This document shows, in pieces, positions 41,271 to 51,333 of a stretch of DNA of 64,000 nucleotides. The translations under genes and the position numbers were made by a program. Each line of letters opens with the position of its first letter. Position 1 is the first letter of the stretch. This stretch comes from Methylomicrobium lacus_A. GTDB taxonomy: Bacteria; Pseudomonadota; Gammaproteobacteria; Methylococcales; Methylomonadaceae. The notes under the pieces were generated by a model, which ran no database searches, had not been told where the DNA came from, and saw only the letters and a list, made by a program, of their open reading frames with translations. Where the stretch lies: assembly GCF_041897535.1 (NCBI RefSeq), contig NZ_CP169217.1, positions 1,364,001 to 1,428,000 of the forward strand. Direction: 5' to 3'.

Positions 41271-43166
41271 TTAGCGCATTGATTTGATTTTCGCGATGAT
41301 GCCGACCGGGTCGAGGCCTTGGTGCGGGAATTGTTCCCACAAACCGCCGCATCCTTCCTTGTGGGTGCCGACGTGCGCGAATTTCGGCGTGAAGCCGCGT
41401 TCGAGCAGCCAGGAGCCGTAACGGCTGCCGAGGCCGGTCTTACGGTTGAAGGATTCGACGACCAAGACCAGCGGCGACTTACCCACCTTGGCCAGCATGT
41501 CTTCGTCGATCTTGTTCAAGGTCGGCTTGTTGATCAGGCCGACGTCGATGCCCTCTTCCTTCAGGCGCTCGACCGCATCCAACGCGCGGTACAAGGCTTC
41601 GCCGAAGCTGACGATATAGCCTTGGGTGCCTTCGCGAATCACTTCGTCCTTGCCGGAGACGAACTTGTAATCGCCGCCGAAACGCTCGTTGCCGTTTTCG
41701 TCCAGGATCAAAGGCACTTTCGAACGGGTCGAGAAGATGAAGCGCAATCCCTCATCGTGGAAAACGCTTTCGACGCAGGCGCGCATCTGGTTCGGATCGG
41801 CCGGGAAATACAGGTTGGTCGCATAAGCATCGTCCAGACCGTTGTCCGCGAACATGTTGTTCAGACCGAAATGGCAGGTGTTGTCCGCCATGTCGTCGAT
41901 GCCGGAATGCGAATAATGGCTCAGTACGTTCGAGTGATTCAGACGCGCCATCGTGATTTCGGAAATGTTCATTTCCAAAAACGCGCTGAAGGTGCCGAAG
42001 ATGCCCTGCTTGCCCTTTTCCATCCCGAAGCCGGCCGCCGCGGAGAAGTTGCCGCGCTCCATGATGCCGGAGGAAATGAAAATTTCAGGAAAAGCGTTGT
42101 GGATTTTGATCAAACCGCAGGAGCCTTCAAGGTCGCTGTCGATCACGCGCACTTTTTCGACGCGTTCGGCTTCGCTCATCTTACCCAATACCGCGACGCA
42201 GGCATCGCCGAACACGTTACGGTTCGCATCCCATTTGTCGCTGGAACCCTTGAAGGTGTAGTCCTGCTTGGCCGGCTTCGCGTTCTTCAAATGGTCGGCC
42301 GCCGCTTGATAGCCGCGCGCTTCGAGGTATTCGACCGCCAGTTTGACCGAGATCACGTCGTGGCCGTGGTTCGAACCTTCGAGGCCCGGAATGCCGGGGC
42401 ACATCGGACGGTGGTTGATCACCGCGACCGGGCCTTCGGTGTTGATCGCCTTAACGATGCGCGCATACAGATCGTCGATATCTTCGCCGTTGCCCTCCAA
42501 TACGGTCACGCCATGGCCGCGCAGGGTTTGCGCGGTCGAGCAGCCTTTCAGATAATGCGACGGATGACCGGCGATCGTGACGTCGTTGTCGTCGATCAGC
42601 AGTTTGACGTTAAGCCCTTGCGCCACCGCAAGACGTGCCGCTTCGGCGTCGTCGCCTTCCTGCTGCGAGCCGTCGGAACCCAGACAGAAGACCGTCTTGC
42701 CGGGATTCGCCATCGCCACGCCGTTCACATACGGCCACATGTGGCCCAGACGGCCGGAGCTGAATTTGACGCCGGGGGTGAAGCCCAACTCTGGGTGGCC
42801 CGGAAGATGCGAGTGCGCTTCGCGGTACAGCATCAATTTTTCGGCCGGCAGGTCGCCGTTCAATGCCGCCATCAGGTATTGCGTGCCGACCCGGTGACCG
42901 GCCTCGTCGAAAAAGATCGGAACGAAGTCATCGGAACCGCGGAACAGCGCGTCCATGATCATGACTTCCGGAACGGTGTCGTACGGACCGCCGGTATGAC
43001 CGCCCACGCCGCGCGCAGCGCCGGTTGCGGTAAAGAAGACGATCGCATCGCGGCAAAGCTGAATGTTCGCTTTGAGAGCCGCTTTTTGCTCCGGCGACAA
43101 GGTCGGGCTGCCGGCATCCAGCGAGATGCGGCTATAGGCGCCCAGATCGATCGGGAATTGTGCCAT
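41271..43166 (-). CDS. Transketolase-like thiamine-diphosphate enzyme
   Basis: The 631-residue protein has the N-terminal TPP domain with FFTATGAARGVGGHTGG, SSGRLGHMWPYVNGVA and the TPP/Mg motif CLGSDGSQQEGDDAEAARLA...LLIDDND. The pyrimidine domain (SGIMERGNFSAAAGFGMEKG; IFGTFSAFLEMN) and C-terminal domain (YIVSFGEALYRALDAVERLK) follow. It catalyses two-carbon ketol transfer in the pentose/ribulose monophosphate cycle if canonical; it is shorter than standard transketolases (about 660-670) and divergent, so a related ketol or acyl transfer is possible. Its ribosome site is GGAGAA and it has its own terminator at 41173. Confidence 0.85.
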   Translation of the reverse strand: MAQFPIDLGAYSRISLDAGSPTLSPEQKAALKANIQLCRDAIVFFTATGAARGVGGHTGGPYDTVPEVMIMDALFRGSDDFVPIFFDEAGHRVGTQYLMAALNGDLPAEKLMLYREAHSHLPGHPELGFTPGVKFSSGRLGHMWPYVNGVAMANPGKTVFCLGSDGSQQEGDDAEAARLAVAQGLNVKLLIDDNDVTIAGHPSHYLKGCSTAQTLRGHGVTVLEGNGEDIDDLYARIVKAINTEGPVAVINHRPMCPGIPGLEGSNHGHDVISVKLAVEYLEARGYQAAADHLKNAKPAKQDYTFKGSSDKWDANRNVFGDACVAVLGKMSEAERVEKVRVIDSDLEGSCGLIKIHNAFPEIFISSGIMERGNFSAAAGFGMEKGKQGIFGTFSAFLEMNISEITMARLNHSNVLSHYSHSGIDDMADNTCHFGLNNMFADNGLDDAYATNLYFPADPNQMRACVESVFHDEGLRFIFSTRSKVPLILDENGNERFGGDYKFVSGKDEVIREGTQGYIVSFGEALYRALDAVERLKEEGIDVGLINKPTLNKIDEDMLAKVGKSPLVLVVESFNRKTGLGSRYGSWLLERGFTPKFAHVGTHKEGCGGLWEQFPHQGLDPVGIIAKIKSMR

Positions 43167-43371
43167 GTTGTATTCTCCAAGTGTTTTATGTTTTTGTTAT
43201 TGTGTCGCTTTAGCGCATATCCTTTGCTTTGGGTGTGCCTCGGGCTATTTTAACCTAAAAAAACCGCGCCGCCGCTTAATTTTGCTGCAAACTGGCGCGA
43301 ATGGCTGGCATGCATCACTACAGCACCACAACGGCACAACATTAGGCTTGACGTCGAAACTCCCACATTAA

Positions 43372-43400
43372 TTGAACATCGTTTAATTATGCACTATATT
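43372..43400 (+). promoter_or_regulatory. Sigma-70 promoter of aas
   Basis: TTGAAC (43372-43377), 17-bp spacer, TATATT (43395-43400). It lies 55 bp before the Aas start. Confidence 0.65.
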
Positions 43401-43455
43401 AATCTTCATTACGATGACTTTGATAGTTTGATAAGATGAAATGAGGAGGATTGCT

Positions 43456-45627
43456 ATGCTGAAACAACTATTGCGTTTTACGGTAAAACTGATTGTTAAA
43501 GTGCTGTTCCGGGTCGAAATCCACGGCATCGAAAATTACCATGCCGCCGGCAAACGGGCGCTGATCGTCGCCAATCACACCTCGTTTCTCGACCCGATGC
43601 TGCTGTGGATTTTCTTGCCGGACGACATCACTTTCGCGATCAATACCCACATCTCGGAACGCTGGTGGCTAAAGCCGTTTCTCGGCCTCTCGAAAGTGTT
43701 TCGGATGGACCCGACGCACCCCTTGTCATTGAAGGATCTGACCCATCATCTGCAGCATGACACCAAGACGGTGATCTTCCCGGAAGGCCGCATTACTGTC
43801 ACCGGCGCCTTGATGAAGATTTACGACGGCACCGGCATGGTCGCGGACAAATCGCAGGCGGCCGTGCTGCCGATTCGGATCGAAGGGGCTCAATATACGC
43901 ATTTTTCACGGCTGCAAAACGTGGTGCGTCTGCGCTGGTTTCCGAAAATCCGGATTCAGATCCTGCCGCCGACCCGGATTCAGGCGCCCGAGCATCTGAA
44001 AGGCAAGGAGCGCCGGCGCTATTGCGGCCATGTATTGGCCGACATCATGACCGAAATGATGTTCGCGACCAGCCATTACCGGCAGACGATCTTTTCCGCG
44101 CTGCTGAATGCGCGCCGGATTCACGGCGGCAAATTTCCGATCGCGGATGATCTGGTGCGCAAACCGATCAGCTACAACACCCTGATCACCCGCACGATTG
44201 CGCTAGGCAATAGTTTCACCGCAATTGCGCAAGCCGGCGAGCACGTCGGCGTGATGCTGCCGAACTCGACGAATACGCTCTGCGCGGTGCTCGGCCTGCA
44301 ATTACATCAACGCATCCCCGCGATGCTGAACTTTTCGACCGGTTCAGCCAACATGGTATCGGCCTGCAAAATTGCCTTGGTCAAAACGGTGCTGACCTCG
44401 CGCCAATTCATCGAAAAAGGCAAATTACAGGAGGAAGCCGCGCATCTTTCCGAACATGTCAATCTGGTTTACCTGGAAGACCTGGCCAAGCAGATGCGCG
44501 CGATCGACAAACTGAAGGCTCTGGTGCAGAGCCATACCACCGGCCTCTGGTACAAATCCGTTCACATCGATCCCGATAGCACGGCTGTCGTGCTGTTTAC
44601 CTCCGGCTCCGAAGGCACGCCGAAGGGCGTGGTATTGTCGCATGCGAACATCCTAGGCAACCTGAAACAACTCGAAGCGGTGATCAGCTTCAATTCTCAG
44701 GATGTCGTGCTGAACTTCCTGCCGATGTTCCATTCTTTCGGCTTCACGGTCGGCTCGATGCTGCCGGTGCTGAACGGCATGCAGGTGTTCTTTTATCCGA
44801 CCCCGCTGCATTACGCGGTGATCCCCGAAATCGCCTACGAGATCAAGGCGACGATTATGTTCGGCACCAACACCTTCTTGGCCGCCTACGGCAAGAAAGC
44901 CAACCCCTATGACTTTTACCGGATGCGCTATGTGATCGCCGGCGCCGAAAAACTGCAGGAAAACACCCGCGCGCTGTGGGCCGAAAAATTCGGCATCCGT
45001 ATTCTCGAAGGCTACGGCGCGACCGAAACGACACCTATCACCTCGGTCAACACGCCGATGTGCTTTAAGGCCGGCAGCGTCGGCCGCTTCATGCCGAGCA
45101 TGAAATATCAGTTGGAGCCGATCCCTGGCATCCATGAAGGCGGCCAGCTGCATGTCAGCGGCCCGAACATCATGAAGGGCTACCTGCTCGCGGCGAACCC
45201 CGGCAAACTGGTGCCGCCCGAATCGAAATACGGCAAGGGCTGGTACGATACCGGCGACATCGTCTCTGTCGACGACGAAGGCTATATCACGATCAAGGGC
45301 CGCAGCAAGCGCTTCGCGAAAGTCAGCGGCGAAATGGTGTCGTTGACCGCGGTCGAACAACTCGCGATCGAAGCCTGGCCGGAAGGCCACCATGCCGCGG
45401 TCAGCCTGCCCGACCCGAAAAAAGGCGAGCAGGTGATCCTGTTGACCACGCACAAGGGCGCAACCCTGCATGACCTGGCCAAATCGGCGGTCGGTGTGGC
45501 GCAGATCAGCCTGCCGAGGAAGGTCATCGAGGTGGAGGCGGTGCCAGTACTGGCAACCGGCAAGACCAATTACATTGCGGCAACCGAACTCGCTGCCGGC
45601 CAAGTGCTAAAAGCTGAACATGCCTGA
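43456..45627 (+). CDS. aas: Bifunctional 2-acyl-GPE acyltransferase / acyl-ACP synthetase
   Basis: The 723-residue protein joins an N-terminal PlsC-type acyltransferase (NHTSFLD giving the HX4D motif, FPEGRITVTG, residues 1-200) to an AMP-forming acyl-activating domain (VLFTSGSEGTPKGVVLSHAN, EGYGATETTP, YDTGDIVSVDDEGYITIKGR). It re-acylates lysophospholipids using an acyl-ACP made on the same polypeptide. I chose the ATG at 43456 because GAGGAGG lies 6-12 bp before it; an ATG at 43441 falls in that site. The partner transporter gene lplT lies 1.6 kb downstream on the same strand. Confidence 0.95.
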   Translation: MLKQLLRFTVKLIVKVLFRVEIHGIENYHAAGKRALIVANHTSFLDPMLLWIFLPDDITFAINTHISERWWLKPFLGLSKVFRMDPTHPLSLKDLTHHLQHDTKTVIFPEGRITVTGALMKIYDGTGMVADKSQAAVLPIRIEGAQYTHFSRLQNVVRLRWFPKIRIQILPPTRIQAPEHLKGKERRRYCGHVLADIMTEMMFATSHYRQTIFSALLNARRIHGGKFPIADDLVRKPISYNTLITRTIALGNSFTAIAQAGEHVGVMLPNSTNTLCAVLGLQLHQRIPAMLNFSTGSANMVSACKIALVKTVLTSRQFIEKGKLQEEAAHLSEHVNLVYLEDLAKQMRAIDKLKALVQSHTTGLWYKSVHIDPDSTAVVLFTSGSEGTPKGVVLSHANILGNLKQLEAVISFNSQDVVLNFLPMFHSFGFTVGSMLPVLNGMQVFFYPTPLHYAVIPEIAYEIKATIMFGTNTFLAAYGKKANPYDFYRMRYVIAGAEKLQENTRALWAEKFGIRILEGYGATETTPITSVNTPMCFKAGSVGRFMPSMKYQLEPIPGIHEGGQLHVSGPNIMKGYLLAANPGKLVPPESKYGKGWYDTGDIVSVDDEGYITIKGRSKRFAKVSGEMVSLTAVEQLAIEAWPEGHHAAVSLPDPKKGEQVILLTTHKGATLHDLAKSAVGVAQISLPRKVIEVEAVPVLATGKTNYIAATELAAGQVLKAEHA

Positions 45628-45816
45628 TTCCGGAAAATCCGGCTGCGGGTGAATCCGTAAACAGAAAGATCATGGACCTCGGCGTCGCCATGCGCTGCGC
45701 CGGGGCCATGACAAATCTTGAAAAACGTCCTTCGACAATCGAGCAACGCCTCTGATGATGACAATCAGCAATGGTCCAGAGGAAGCATCAACGGAATCTT
45801 GCGATTCCTGCATGCA

Positions 45817-46653
45817 TCAATTTGAGACTTTACCGCTAATGACACGACCATTTAAAGCTTGAACATAGCGAGCGTTTCCATGCGCGTAGCCATCATGAGA
45901 ACCATCATATAATTCATGGAAAAAGTCTTTCAGCTTGGCTAGCTGCTCGGTTGACAGGCTTATTGGTTTAGCCAACACAAACCAGCTAACCCCTTCACTG
46001 CATGGCGGAGTAGTCAATGAACCGGCATAGGTATAAAAATGTTTGAGGTCACGGGGTAAAAGCGATTTCAGCCTGATGACTTTCTGTTTAGCAGTATTTT
46101 TAGTCCCTTCCTCGGCCGGCACGTTATCAAGAATGGTTTGAATGTCGGGATTCGCAGCGCCTTCTTCGAGAAGAACGCCTAATACCGCTATTCGACCATC
46201 ATCGCGCACGTGCACAAAATGCAGCTCCGCAGAGAAAGTTTGCTGACCAATCACATGCTCGGCCGGTGCATGGAAATGAAACTGAACCAGTGGATATACA
46301 TCATCCCCTATCGCCAATCGACCTTGATAGCCCTCTGATGTATTGGCCTGCACGGCATGACCGCTATTAAAAAAATCCGGGGTGTCGTCCGGATAACGAA
46401 CACCCAGTTTGTCGTATTTTTTTGCATTCACTTGATATTTAAGATCAACAGGTGATTGATGCTGACCGATGGCACATTCCGCATAAGGAAAATTCAAAGG
46501 CGGCGACAAAGGAGGTGTCGTTACATCTTCAACACCCCCCCACCCTTCGGAGGCATCCTGTTCATCATGGCTCCAATGAGGAGCGGCAAATGCGACATTG
46601 GCAGTCACAACGGCCGCCATGGTCATCGCTGATAAAATCAATTTGGCTTTCAT
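45817..46653 (-). CDS. Alpha-class carbonic anhydrase, periplasmic
   Basis: The 278-residue protein has a signal peptide (MKAKLILSAMTMAAVVTANV, cleavage after AFA). Zinc ligands are visible in QFHFHAPAEH (two His) and ELHFVHV (third His); IGQHQSPVDL and YAGSLTTPPCSEGVSWFVL are further family motifs. It interconverts CO2 and bicarbonate in the periplasm, useful to a one-carbon-oxidising cell that produces and fixes CO2. It is transcribed opposite to aas and lplT. Confidence 0.95.
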   Translation of the reverse strand: MKAKLILSAMTMAAVVTANVAFAAPHWSHDEQDASEGWGGVEDVTTPPLSPPLNFPYAECAIGQHQSPVDLKYQVNAKKYDKLGVRYPDDTPDFFNSGHAVQANTSEGYQGRLAIGDDVYPLVQFHFHAPAEHVIGQQTFSAELHFVHVRDDGRIAVLGVLLEEGAANPDIQTILDNVPAEEGTKNTAKQKVIRLKSLLPRDLKHFYTYAGSLTTPPCSEGVSWFVLAKPISLSTEQLAKLKDFFHELYDGSHDGYAHGNARYVQALNGRVISGKVSN

Positions 46654-46737
46654 CCAAAATCCTTCGCTCTGATCTGGTTTATTTAAACTCGCGCGGAAGC
46701 CTTTAGGGCGACGAGCGCAATATTAAAAATATAGGGC

Positions 46738-46938
46738 TTAGCAGGTGTGCTCTCTGCAATAGTCCGCCGCACTAGGCTTTTTATCAGGATTTTGTTGTGT
46801 GCTGGGTTTCGTTTCAGTTGCCGGTGCTGGCGAAGCCGTTTGACTACTGTTGGTTGACGGGGTGGGCTGAGGTTCGGCCGCCAGACAAGCCACACTGAAA
46901 CTGATGCCGAGAACGAAAAGCAGTTTTTGGGTGATCAT
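46738..46938 (-). CDS. Small secreted hypothetical protein
   Basis: The 66-residue product has a signal peptide MITQKLLFVLGISFSVACLA with a lipobox-like VACLA (Cys18), then a Pro/Ser/Thr-rich linker (AEPQPTPSTNSSQTASPAPA) and ends AADYCREHTC. The ribosome site is AGGGAAA. It may be a small lipoprotein, or a periplasmic peptide with a terminal disulphide. No family recognised. The gap 46939-47253 holds no other gene that I see. Confidence 0.6.
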   Translation of the reverse strand: MITQKLLFVLGISFSVACLAAEPQPTPSTNSSQTASPAPATETKPSTQQNPDKKPSAADYCREHTC

Positions 46939-47253
46939 GGTATTTCCCTAGATTTGTTAGATGAGTCGATTGAGGTACGAATAAATCAATGACGGCTCAT
47001 GGCAACAAGTTGCGTGTGGGCCGCGTTGGTGTATAGGCAAAATTTACGCCCGATTATAAAAGCTTTTCATTTACAATAATTTATAATAAATCCCAAGGAA
47101 TAATGTCATGATACCTACTGATACTAACGGTTTTTTTCCACCGTCACCGGTTTATTTCACCCTAAAAACTGGAAGCTATTAACAAGAACGTGGTGGTCAT
47201 TGGCCGCTCCCGAACGTTTTAGGATTAACGCTTTTTAACACGCCCCCCCCCTG

Positions 47254-48432
47254 ATGAACAAACAAATCTATCCATTATTGATCGCGCAATTTCTCTCCGC
47301 CTTCGCCGACAACGCGATTTTGTTTACCGTGATCGCGATCGTGATGCAGGCCAATGATCCGGCGAGCTGGTACGTGCCGGCCCTGCAAAGCTCGTTCCTG
47401 GTCGCCTTCGTCGTACTGGCGCCCTGGGTTGGCGGCTTTGCCGATCATTATGCGAAGTCCAGGGTATTGATTGTGGCGAACCTGATCAAGGCCGTGGGCG
47501 CCGGCTTGTTGTTCCTGCATGTCGAGCCGTTGTTGGCCTATTGCATCGTCGGCGTCGGCGCGTCGATCTACGGACCGGCCAAATACGGCATCCTGCCCGA
47601 GCTCGCCGGGCATCAGTTTCTGGTCAAGGCGAACAGCCTGATCGAGGGTTCGACGATCCTCGCGATCTTGATGGGCATGCAGATCGGCGCGAAGGTGGCC
47701 GATCATTCGACCGATCTGGCCTTGGCCAGCACGATCGTGTTATTCATCGTTTCGGCTTTGGTCACGCTGCTGCTGCCGGCCCAGGCGGCCAACCATCCTG
47801 CCACCGGCTCGAAAATCCTCGAATTCGGCCGGCAAATGGGCCAGTTCTTTACGACGCCGCGTTCGCGTTTTTCGATGCTCGGCGCATCCCTGTTCTGGGC
47901 CACCGCGGCAACCCTGCGCGTGTTGATCGTGGCCTGGGCGCCGATCGTGCTGGCGCTGAACAATGCGACCGAAATCGCCGAACTGACGCTGTTTCTCGCA
48001 GTCGGCATTATCGCAGGATCGGCGCTGGTGCCGCGCATGATTCCGCTCGAACATTTGCGCCGCGCGCGTCTGCCGGCTTATCTGATGGGGCTGTTCATCA
48101 TCGGGCTCGGCTTCACCGACAGCCTGTGGCCGGCGCGTGGCACACTATTTTTTGTCGGCATGATGGGCGGCATGTTCATCGTGCCGGTCAATGCGGCGCT
48201 CCAGGAGCTCGGCCAGCTCAGCATCGGCAGCGGCGCGGCGGTCGCCTTGCAGGGATTCTTCCAGAATCTGACGATGCTGCTCGCGGTCGGCGGCTATACC
48301 GTTGCCGCCTCGCAAAATGCCGATCCGGTGATCGCGATCCTGGTGCTGGGCGGCCTGGTGTTCGTGGCCTCCTTCCTGGTATCGTGGCATCTGCCCGACA
48401 ACACAATGAACCCGTTCAACAAACGTCGTTAG
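47254..48432 (+). CDS. lplT: Lysophospholipid transporter LplT
   Basis: The 392-residue MFS-type protein has about 12 transmembrane segments, starting MNKQIYPLLIAQFLSAFADN-AILFTV with the family segments ASIYGPAKYGILPELAG, VKANSLIEGSTILAILMG and MGGMFIVPVNAALQELG. It flips 2-acyl lysophospholipids across the inner membrane to the Aas acyltransferase. In many gammaproteobacteria lplT and aas are adjacent; here a carbonic anhydrase and a small secreted protein are inserted between them on the other strand. Confidence 0.93.
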   Translation: MNKQIYPLLIAQFLSAFADNAILFTVIAIVMQANDPASWYVPALQSSFLVAFVVLAPWVGGFADHYAKSRVLIVANLIKAVGAGLLFLHVEPLLAYCIVGVGASIYGPAKYGILPELAGHQFLVKANSLIEGSTILAILMGMQIGAKVADHSTDLALASTIVLFIVSALVTLLLPAQAANHPATGSKILEFGRQMGQFFTTPRSRFSMLGASLFWATAATLRVLIVAWAPIVLALNNATEIAELTLFLAVGIIAGSALVPRMIPLEHLRRARLPAYLMGLFIIGLGFTDSLWPARGTLFFVGMMGGMFIVPVNAALQELGQLSIGSGAAVALQGFFQNLTMLLAVGGYTVAASQNADPVIAILVLGGLVFVASFLVSWHLPDNTMNPFNKRR

Positions 48433-49756
48433 TCAAAGGATGGTTGGCCGCCGCCCTGCCCCGCTCTTCGTCGACCTTGAACAGCAGCAATAAACCAAGC
48501 ACAAAAAAGGCCAGCGTCGACAACAGCGACAGGCGGTGATTGCCGCCGCTCCAGTAATTGATCAGGCCGTAACTCAACGGCCCGACGATCACCGAAAGCC
48601 GGTTGACCAGTCCCCACAACCCCAGAAACTCACCGGCTCTATCGACCGGTGAAAACTTGCTGACCAAGGCGCGGCCAACCGCCTGACTCGAACCCATCGC
48701 AATCCCTATCACATTGCCGACGATCCACATATCCTCGCGCGCCTCGGCAAAATAAGCGCCAATCAACGCGCCAATCCAGATCACCAGAGTGATCGCCAAG
48801 GTCGGGGCCGAACCGATCCGGTCCTGCAATTGCCCGCAAAGCAGCGCGCCGACCGCGGCAGTCACATTGATCACCATCACCAACACGATCAACGCTTGCG
48901 TATCGAAACCCATCACTTGCTGCGCATAAATCGCCGCCAGCACGATTACCGCGCTGACGCCGGACTGATAAACCGCCATGGTGATCAAAAACCAGTTCAG
49001 ATCGCGAAAGCGCCGGGCTTCCGCCAAGGTATGCCGCAATCGGCCGAAACTTGCCCCAAACAAGGCCCAGCCCAAAGGGACAGATGATGGTACGGCGCGC
49101 TCCTGCAGCCAGAGAAACGTCGGCATGGCGGCCAGCGCAAAAATGAAAGCTGTAATCAACAACGTGCCCGGCACCGCCTCGGCTTCGCTGATGCCTTGAT
49201 GCTTCGCCAAGGTAATGTAACCGAGACAGAACAGCAGAGTCAAAAGCCCGCCAACATAGCCGAGCCCCCAGCCATAACCCGACAACCGCCCCATCTTTTC
49301 TTCGGGCACCAGTTCCGGCAAAAACGCCGCGACCAGATTTTCGCCATACGCAAACATCACCGACGACAGCATCACCAGCACCATGCCAAGGGGGTAATCG
49401 CCGGGACCGACCAGGGCCAATAACGCGGTCATCAAAATACAGCCAATCGATGACAACAGCAACAAGCGTTTCTTGCAGGCCTTTACATCCGCAAGCGCCC
49501 CGACCAGTGGAGCGCTGAGCATCACGATAAAATTCGCGAAACCGACCGACAGCGACCAGAGCAAAGTCGCCAATCCCGGCGAGACACCCGCTGCGCCGCC
49601 CGCGACCACGGCGACAAAATAGGTGCTGAAAATCGTCGTCTGCACGACAGTCACGTAGCCCGAATTCGCAAAATCGTAGAAAGCCCAGGCGATCAATTCC
49701 CTGCGCCCGGCACGGCCGATTGCGTGATTATCTTGGTCTGCAAATTGTTCGTGCAT
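48416..49756 (-). CDS. MFS transporter of the UMF1/Atg22-like family
   Basis: The product is about 446 residues with 12 hydrophobic segments. The N-terminus ELIAWAFYDFANSGYVTVVQ-TTIFSTYF is the signature of bacterial UMF1 transporters, with the loop PLVGALADVKACKKRLL and SGYGWGLGYVGGLL. The substrate is unknown; relatives export amino acids or peptides. I prefer the ATG at 49756 (AGGAAT site) to a GTG 45 bp earlier. It is convergent with lplT, overlapping its 3' end by 17 bp. Confidence 0.88.
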   Translation of the reverse strand: MHEQFADQDNHAIGRAGRRELIAWAFYDFANSGYVTVVQTTIFSTYFVAVVAGGAAGVSPGLATLLWSLSVGFANFIVMLSAPLVGALADVKACKKRLLLLSSIGCILMTALLALVGPGDYPLGMVLVMLSSVMFAYGENLVAAFLPELVPEEKMGRLSGYGWGLGYVGGLLTLLFCLGYITLAKHQGISEAEAVPGTLLITAFIFALAAMPTFLWLQERAVPSSVPLGWALFGASFGRLRHTLAEARRFRDLNWFLITMAVYQSGVSAVIVLAAIYAQQVMGFDTQALIVLVMVINVTAAVGALLCGQLQDRIGSAPTLAITLVIWIGALIGAYFAEAREDMWIVGNVIGIAMGSSQAVGRALVSKFSPVDRAGEFLGLWGLVNRLSVIVGPLSYGLINYWSGGNHRLSLLSTLAFFVLGLLLLFKVDEERGRAAANHPLTNDVC

Positions 49757-49829
49757 GTGGATGATTCCTGAATAAAAAGCATTATCAGGGATATTATCCA
49801 CCTTGAGGCCTCAACTTTGAAATCCTGAT

Positions 49830-51292
49830 ATGTATTGACCTGTCAATATCTAAAAACAATTTTTCAAATGCATCATCCAGTGTGTGGGTAGCAGAACGGG
49901 CGGTTTGCCGACGGTTGATCAGTCTGATATGCGCGGGTTGGTTACCGCATGACAACCGATTCGTCGGGGAGCTGCCTCGCTCTAAGTTCGAGGGTCATCC
50001 CGTTGCCGGGCGCCTCCTAGGATTACCGAGGATTCTCCCACCGTTGCCCCTTCTGCTACCGACACACTGCATCATGGCGAGTACTCCTTACGCGCGGGCC
50101 GTTGCCGGCGCTAGCGTTTGCCCAATCGCCCAGATAAACCCTGCCAGCTCACGGGCGATAGCGGTACAGACCTGCACCTTCAACTTACCCCGCGCCGCCA
50201 ACAGCCGGTAACGCCCACACAAGCGGGTTTGCGCTTTCCAGGCGATATCTTGCACCGCGTCCGAGGCTTTCTCGGCCGGCGCTGCAAGACCGCCGTCTTG
50301 CGGGCCGGGAAGCGATAACACCAGGCCGCTTCCACCAGCACCCGCCGCACATGACCATTGCCGGTCTTGGTGATGCCGCCGCGCGATTTGCTGCCGCCGC
50401 TGGAATATTCGCTCGGCACCACGCCCAAATACGCCATCAGTTGTGGCGCGCTGGCGAAACGCTTCAAGTCGCCGATTTCGGCCACGAGGGTGGTCGCGGT
50501 CAACAGATTCACCCCGCGCAAGGCCATCAAGCCCTGAATCACCGGCCAGAATACCGATTCGGCTGCCGTGCTGGCGATCTGTTGGTCAAGCGTATCGACC
50601 CGTTTGTTCAGGGTCTTGACCGTATCGATGTATTCCTGAAACACGATCTGCTGTACCGGATGCGCCAGTTTCACCGTTTCCAGCCAGCGATAATGCGCTT
50701 GCGTCCAGCGGCTTTGGCCAGCATAGCGCTGGCCGTGCCGCAGCAGAAACGCCAGCAAACGCTGTTTGGCTTGCCGTTGCAGATGCTTTAGGTCTTCCCG
50801 GGCCCGCGTCAAATCACGCAACGCTTCCTGGGCTGTATCCGGCACCCACACCGCCGTCAACTCGCCGGCTCGATGCAACCGGGCCAGCATCAAACTATCG
50901 CGGCGGTCGGTTTTGACCCGGTCGCCGGCCTTCTTCGGTATCAGCGACGGCGCCACCACTTGGCAATCCCAACCTTGCTCCGTCAATTGCCGATGGATGC
51001 CGTAACCACAAGGCCCCGCTTCGTAGCAAAACGATAGCGCCGCATCGCCTTTTCTGAGCTGCTTGATCAGTTTGTCTAGCGCGGCCGGCGTGTTGGCTAT
51101 CTCGCCGTGATAACGAACTTCACCCCCTTCGGCTTCCGCCACCGCTACCGCGATCGTTTCCTTGTGTACATCCAATCCTACATATTTGTTAAACTTCTTC
51201 ATGACCTACCCCCTCAATTTCGGCTCTGAGCCGATGGTTTTATGAAACCCCAAGCTTAACCCGTGCGCTTGAGGTGTGGTAGGTCAATACAT
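49830..51292 (-). mobile_element. IS110-family element, IS1111 group (about 1.46 kb)
   Basis: ATGTATTGACCT at 49830-49841 and AGGTCAATACAT at 51281-51292 form a 12-bp inverted repeat around the transposase gene. Most IS110 elements lack inverted repeats; those of the IS1111 group have short subterminal ones. The non-coding part 49842-50087 probably holds structured RNA, as in bridge-RNA-carrying relatives. No target duplication was seen. Confidence 0.8.
50088..51202 (-). pseudogene. IS110-family transposase, frameshifted near the C-terminus
   Basis: The N-terminal DEDD domain is intact: KYVGLDVHKETIAVAVAEA, VKTDRRDSLMLARLHRAGEL. The C-terminal helix-hairpin and serine domain reads MALRGVNLLTATTLVAEIGD, LGVVPSEYSSGGSKSRGGIT and RRVLVEAAWCYRFP. 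At about 50271-50283 one base seems missing: the frame goes to PRKPRTRCK while the expected continuation AEKASDAVQDIAWKAQ runs in the next frame to 50088. The catalytic Ser region lies before the shift, so partial activity cannot be excluded. Confidence 0.85.
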
Positions 51293-51333
51293 GATGTCTA
51301 AGCGTGAAGGGACGGGGCCTACGCCGTCGACCG

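Noticed and set aside
41319..43253. 644-codon open frame antisense to the transketolase-like gene
   Set aside because: It is the shadow of a GC-rich gene whose protein has clear thiamine-diphosphate motifs; the antisense product has no recognisable domain and no ribosome site.
44653..45603. 316-codon frame antisense to aas
   Set aside because: Shadow of the well-supported acyl-activating domain.
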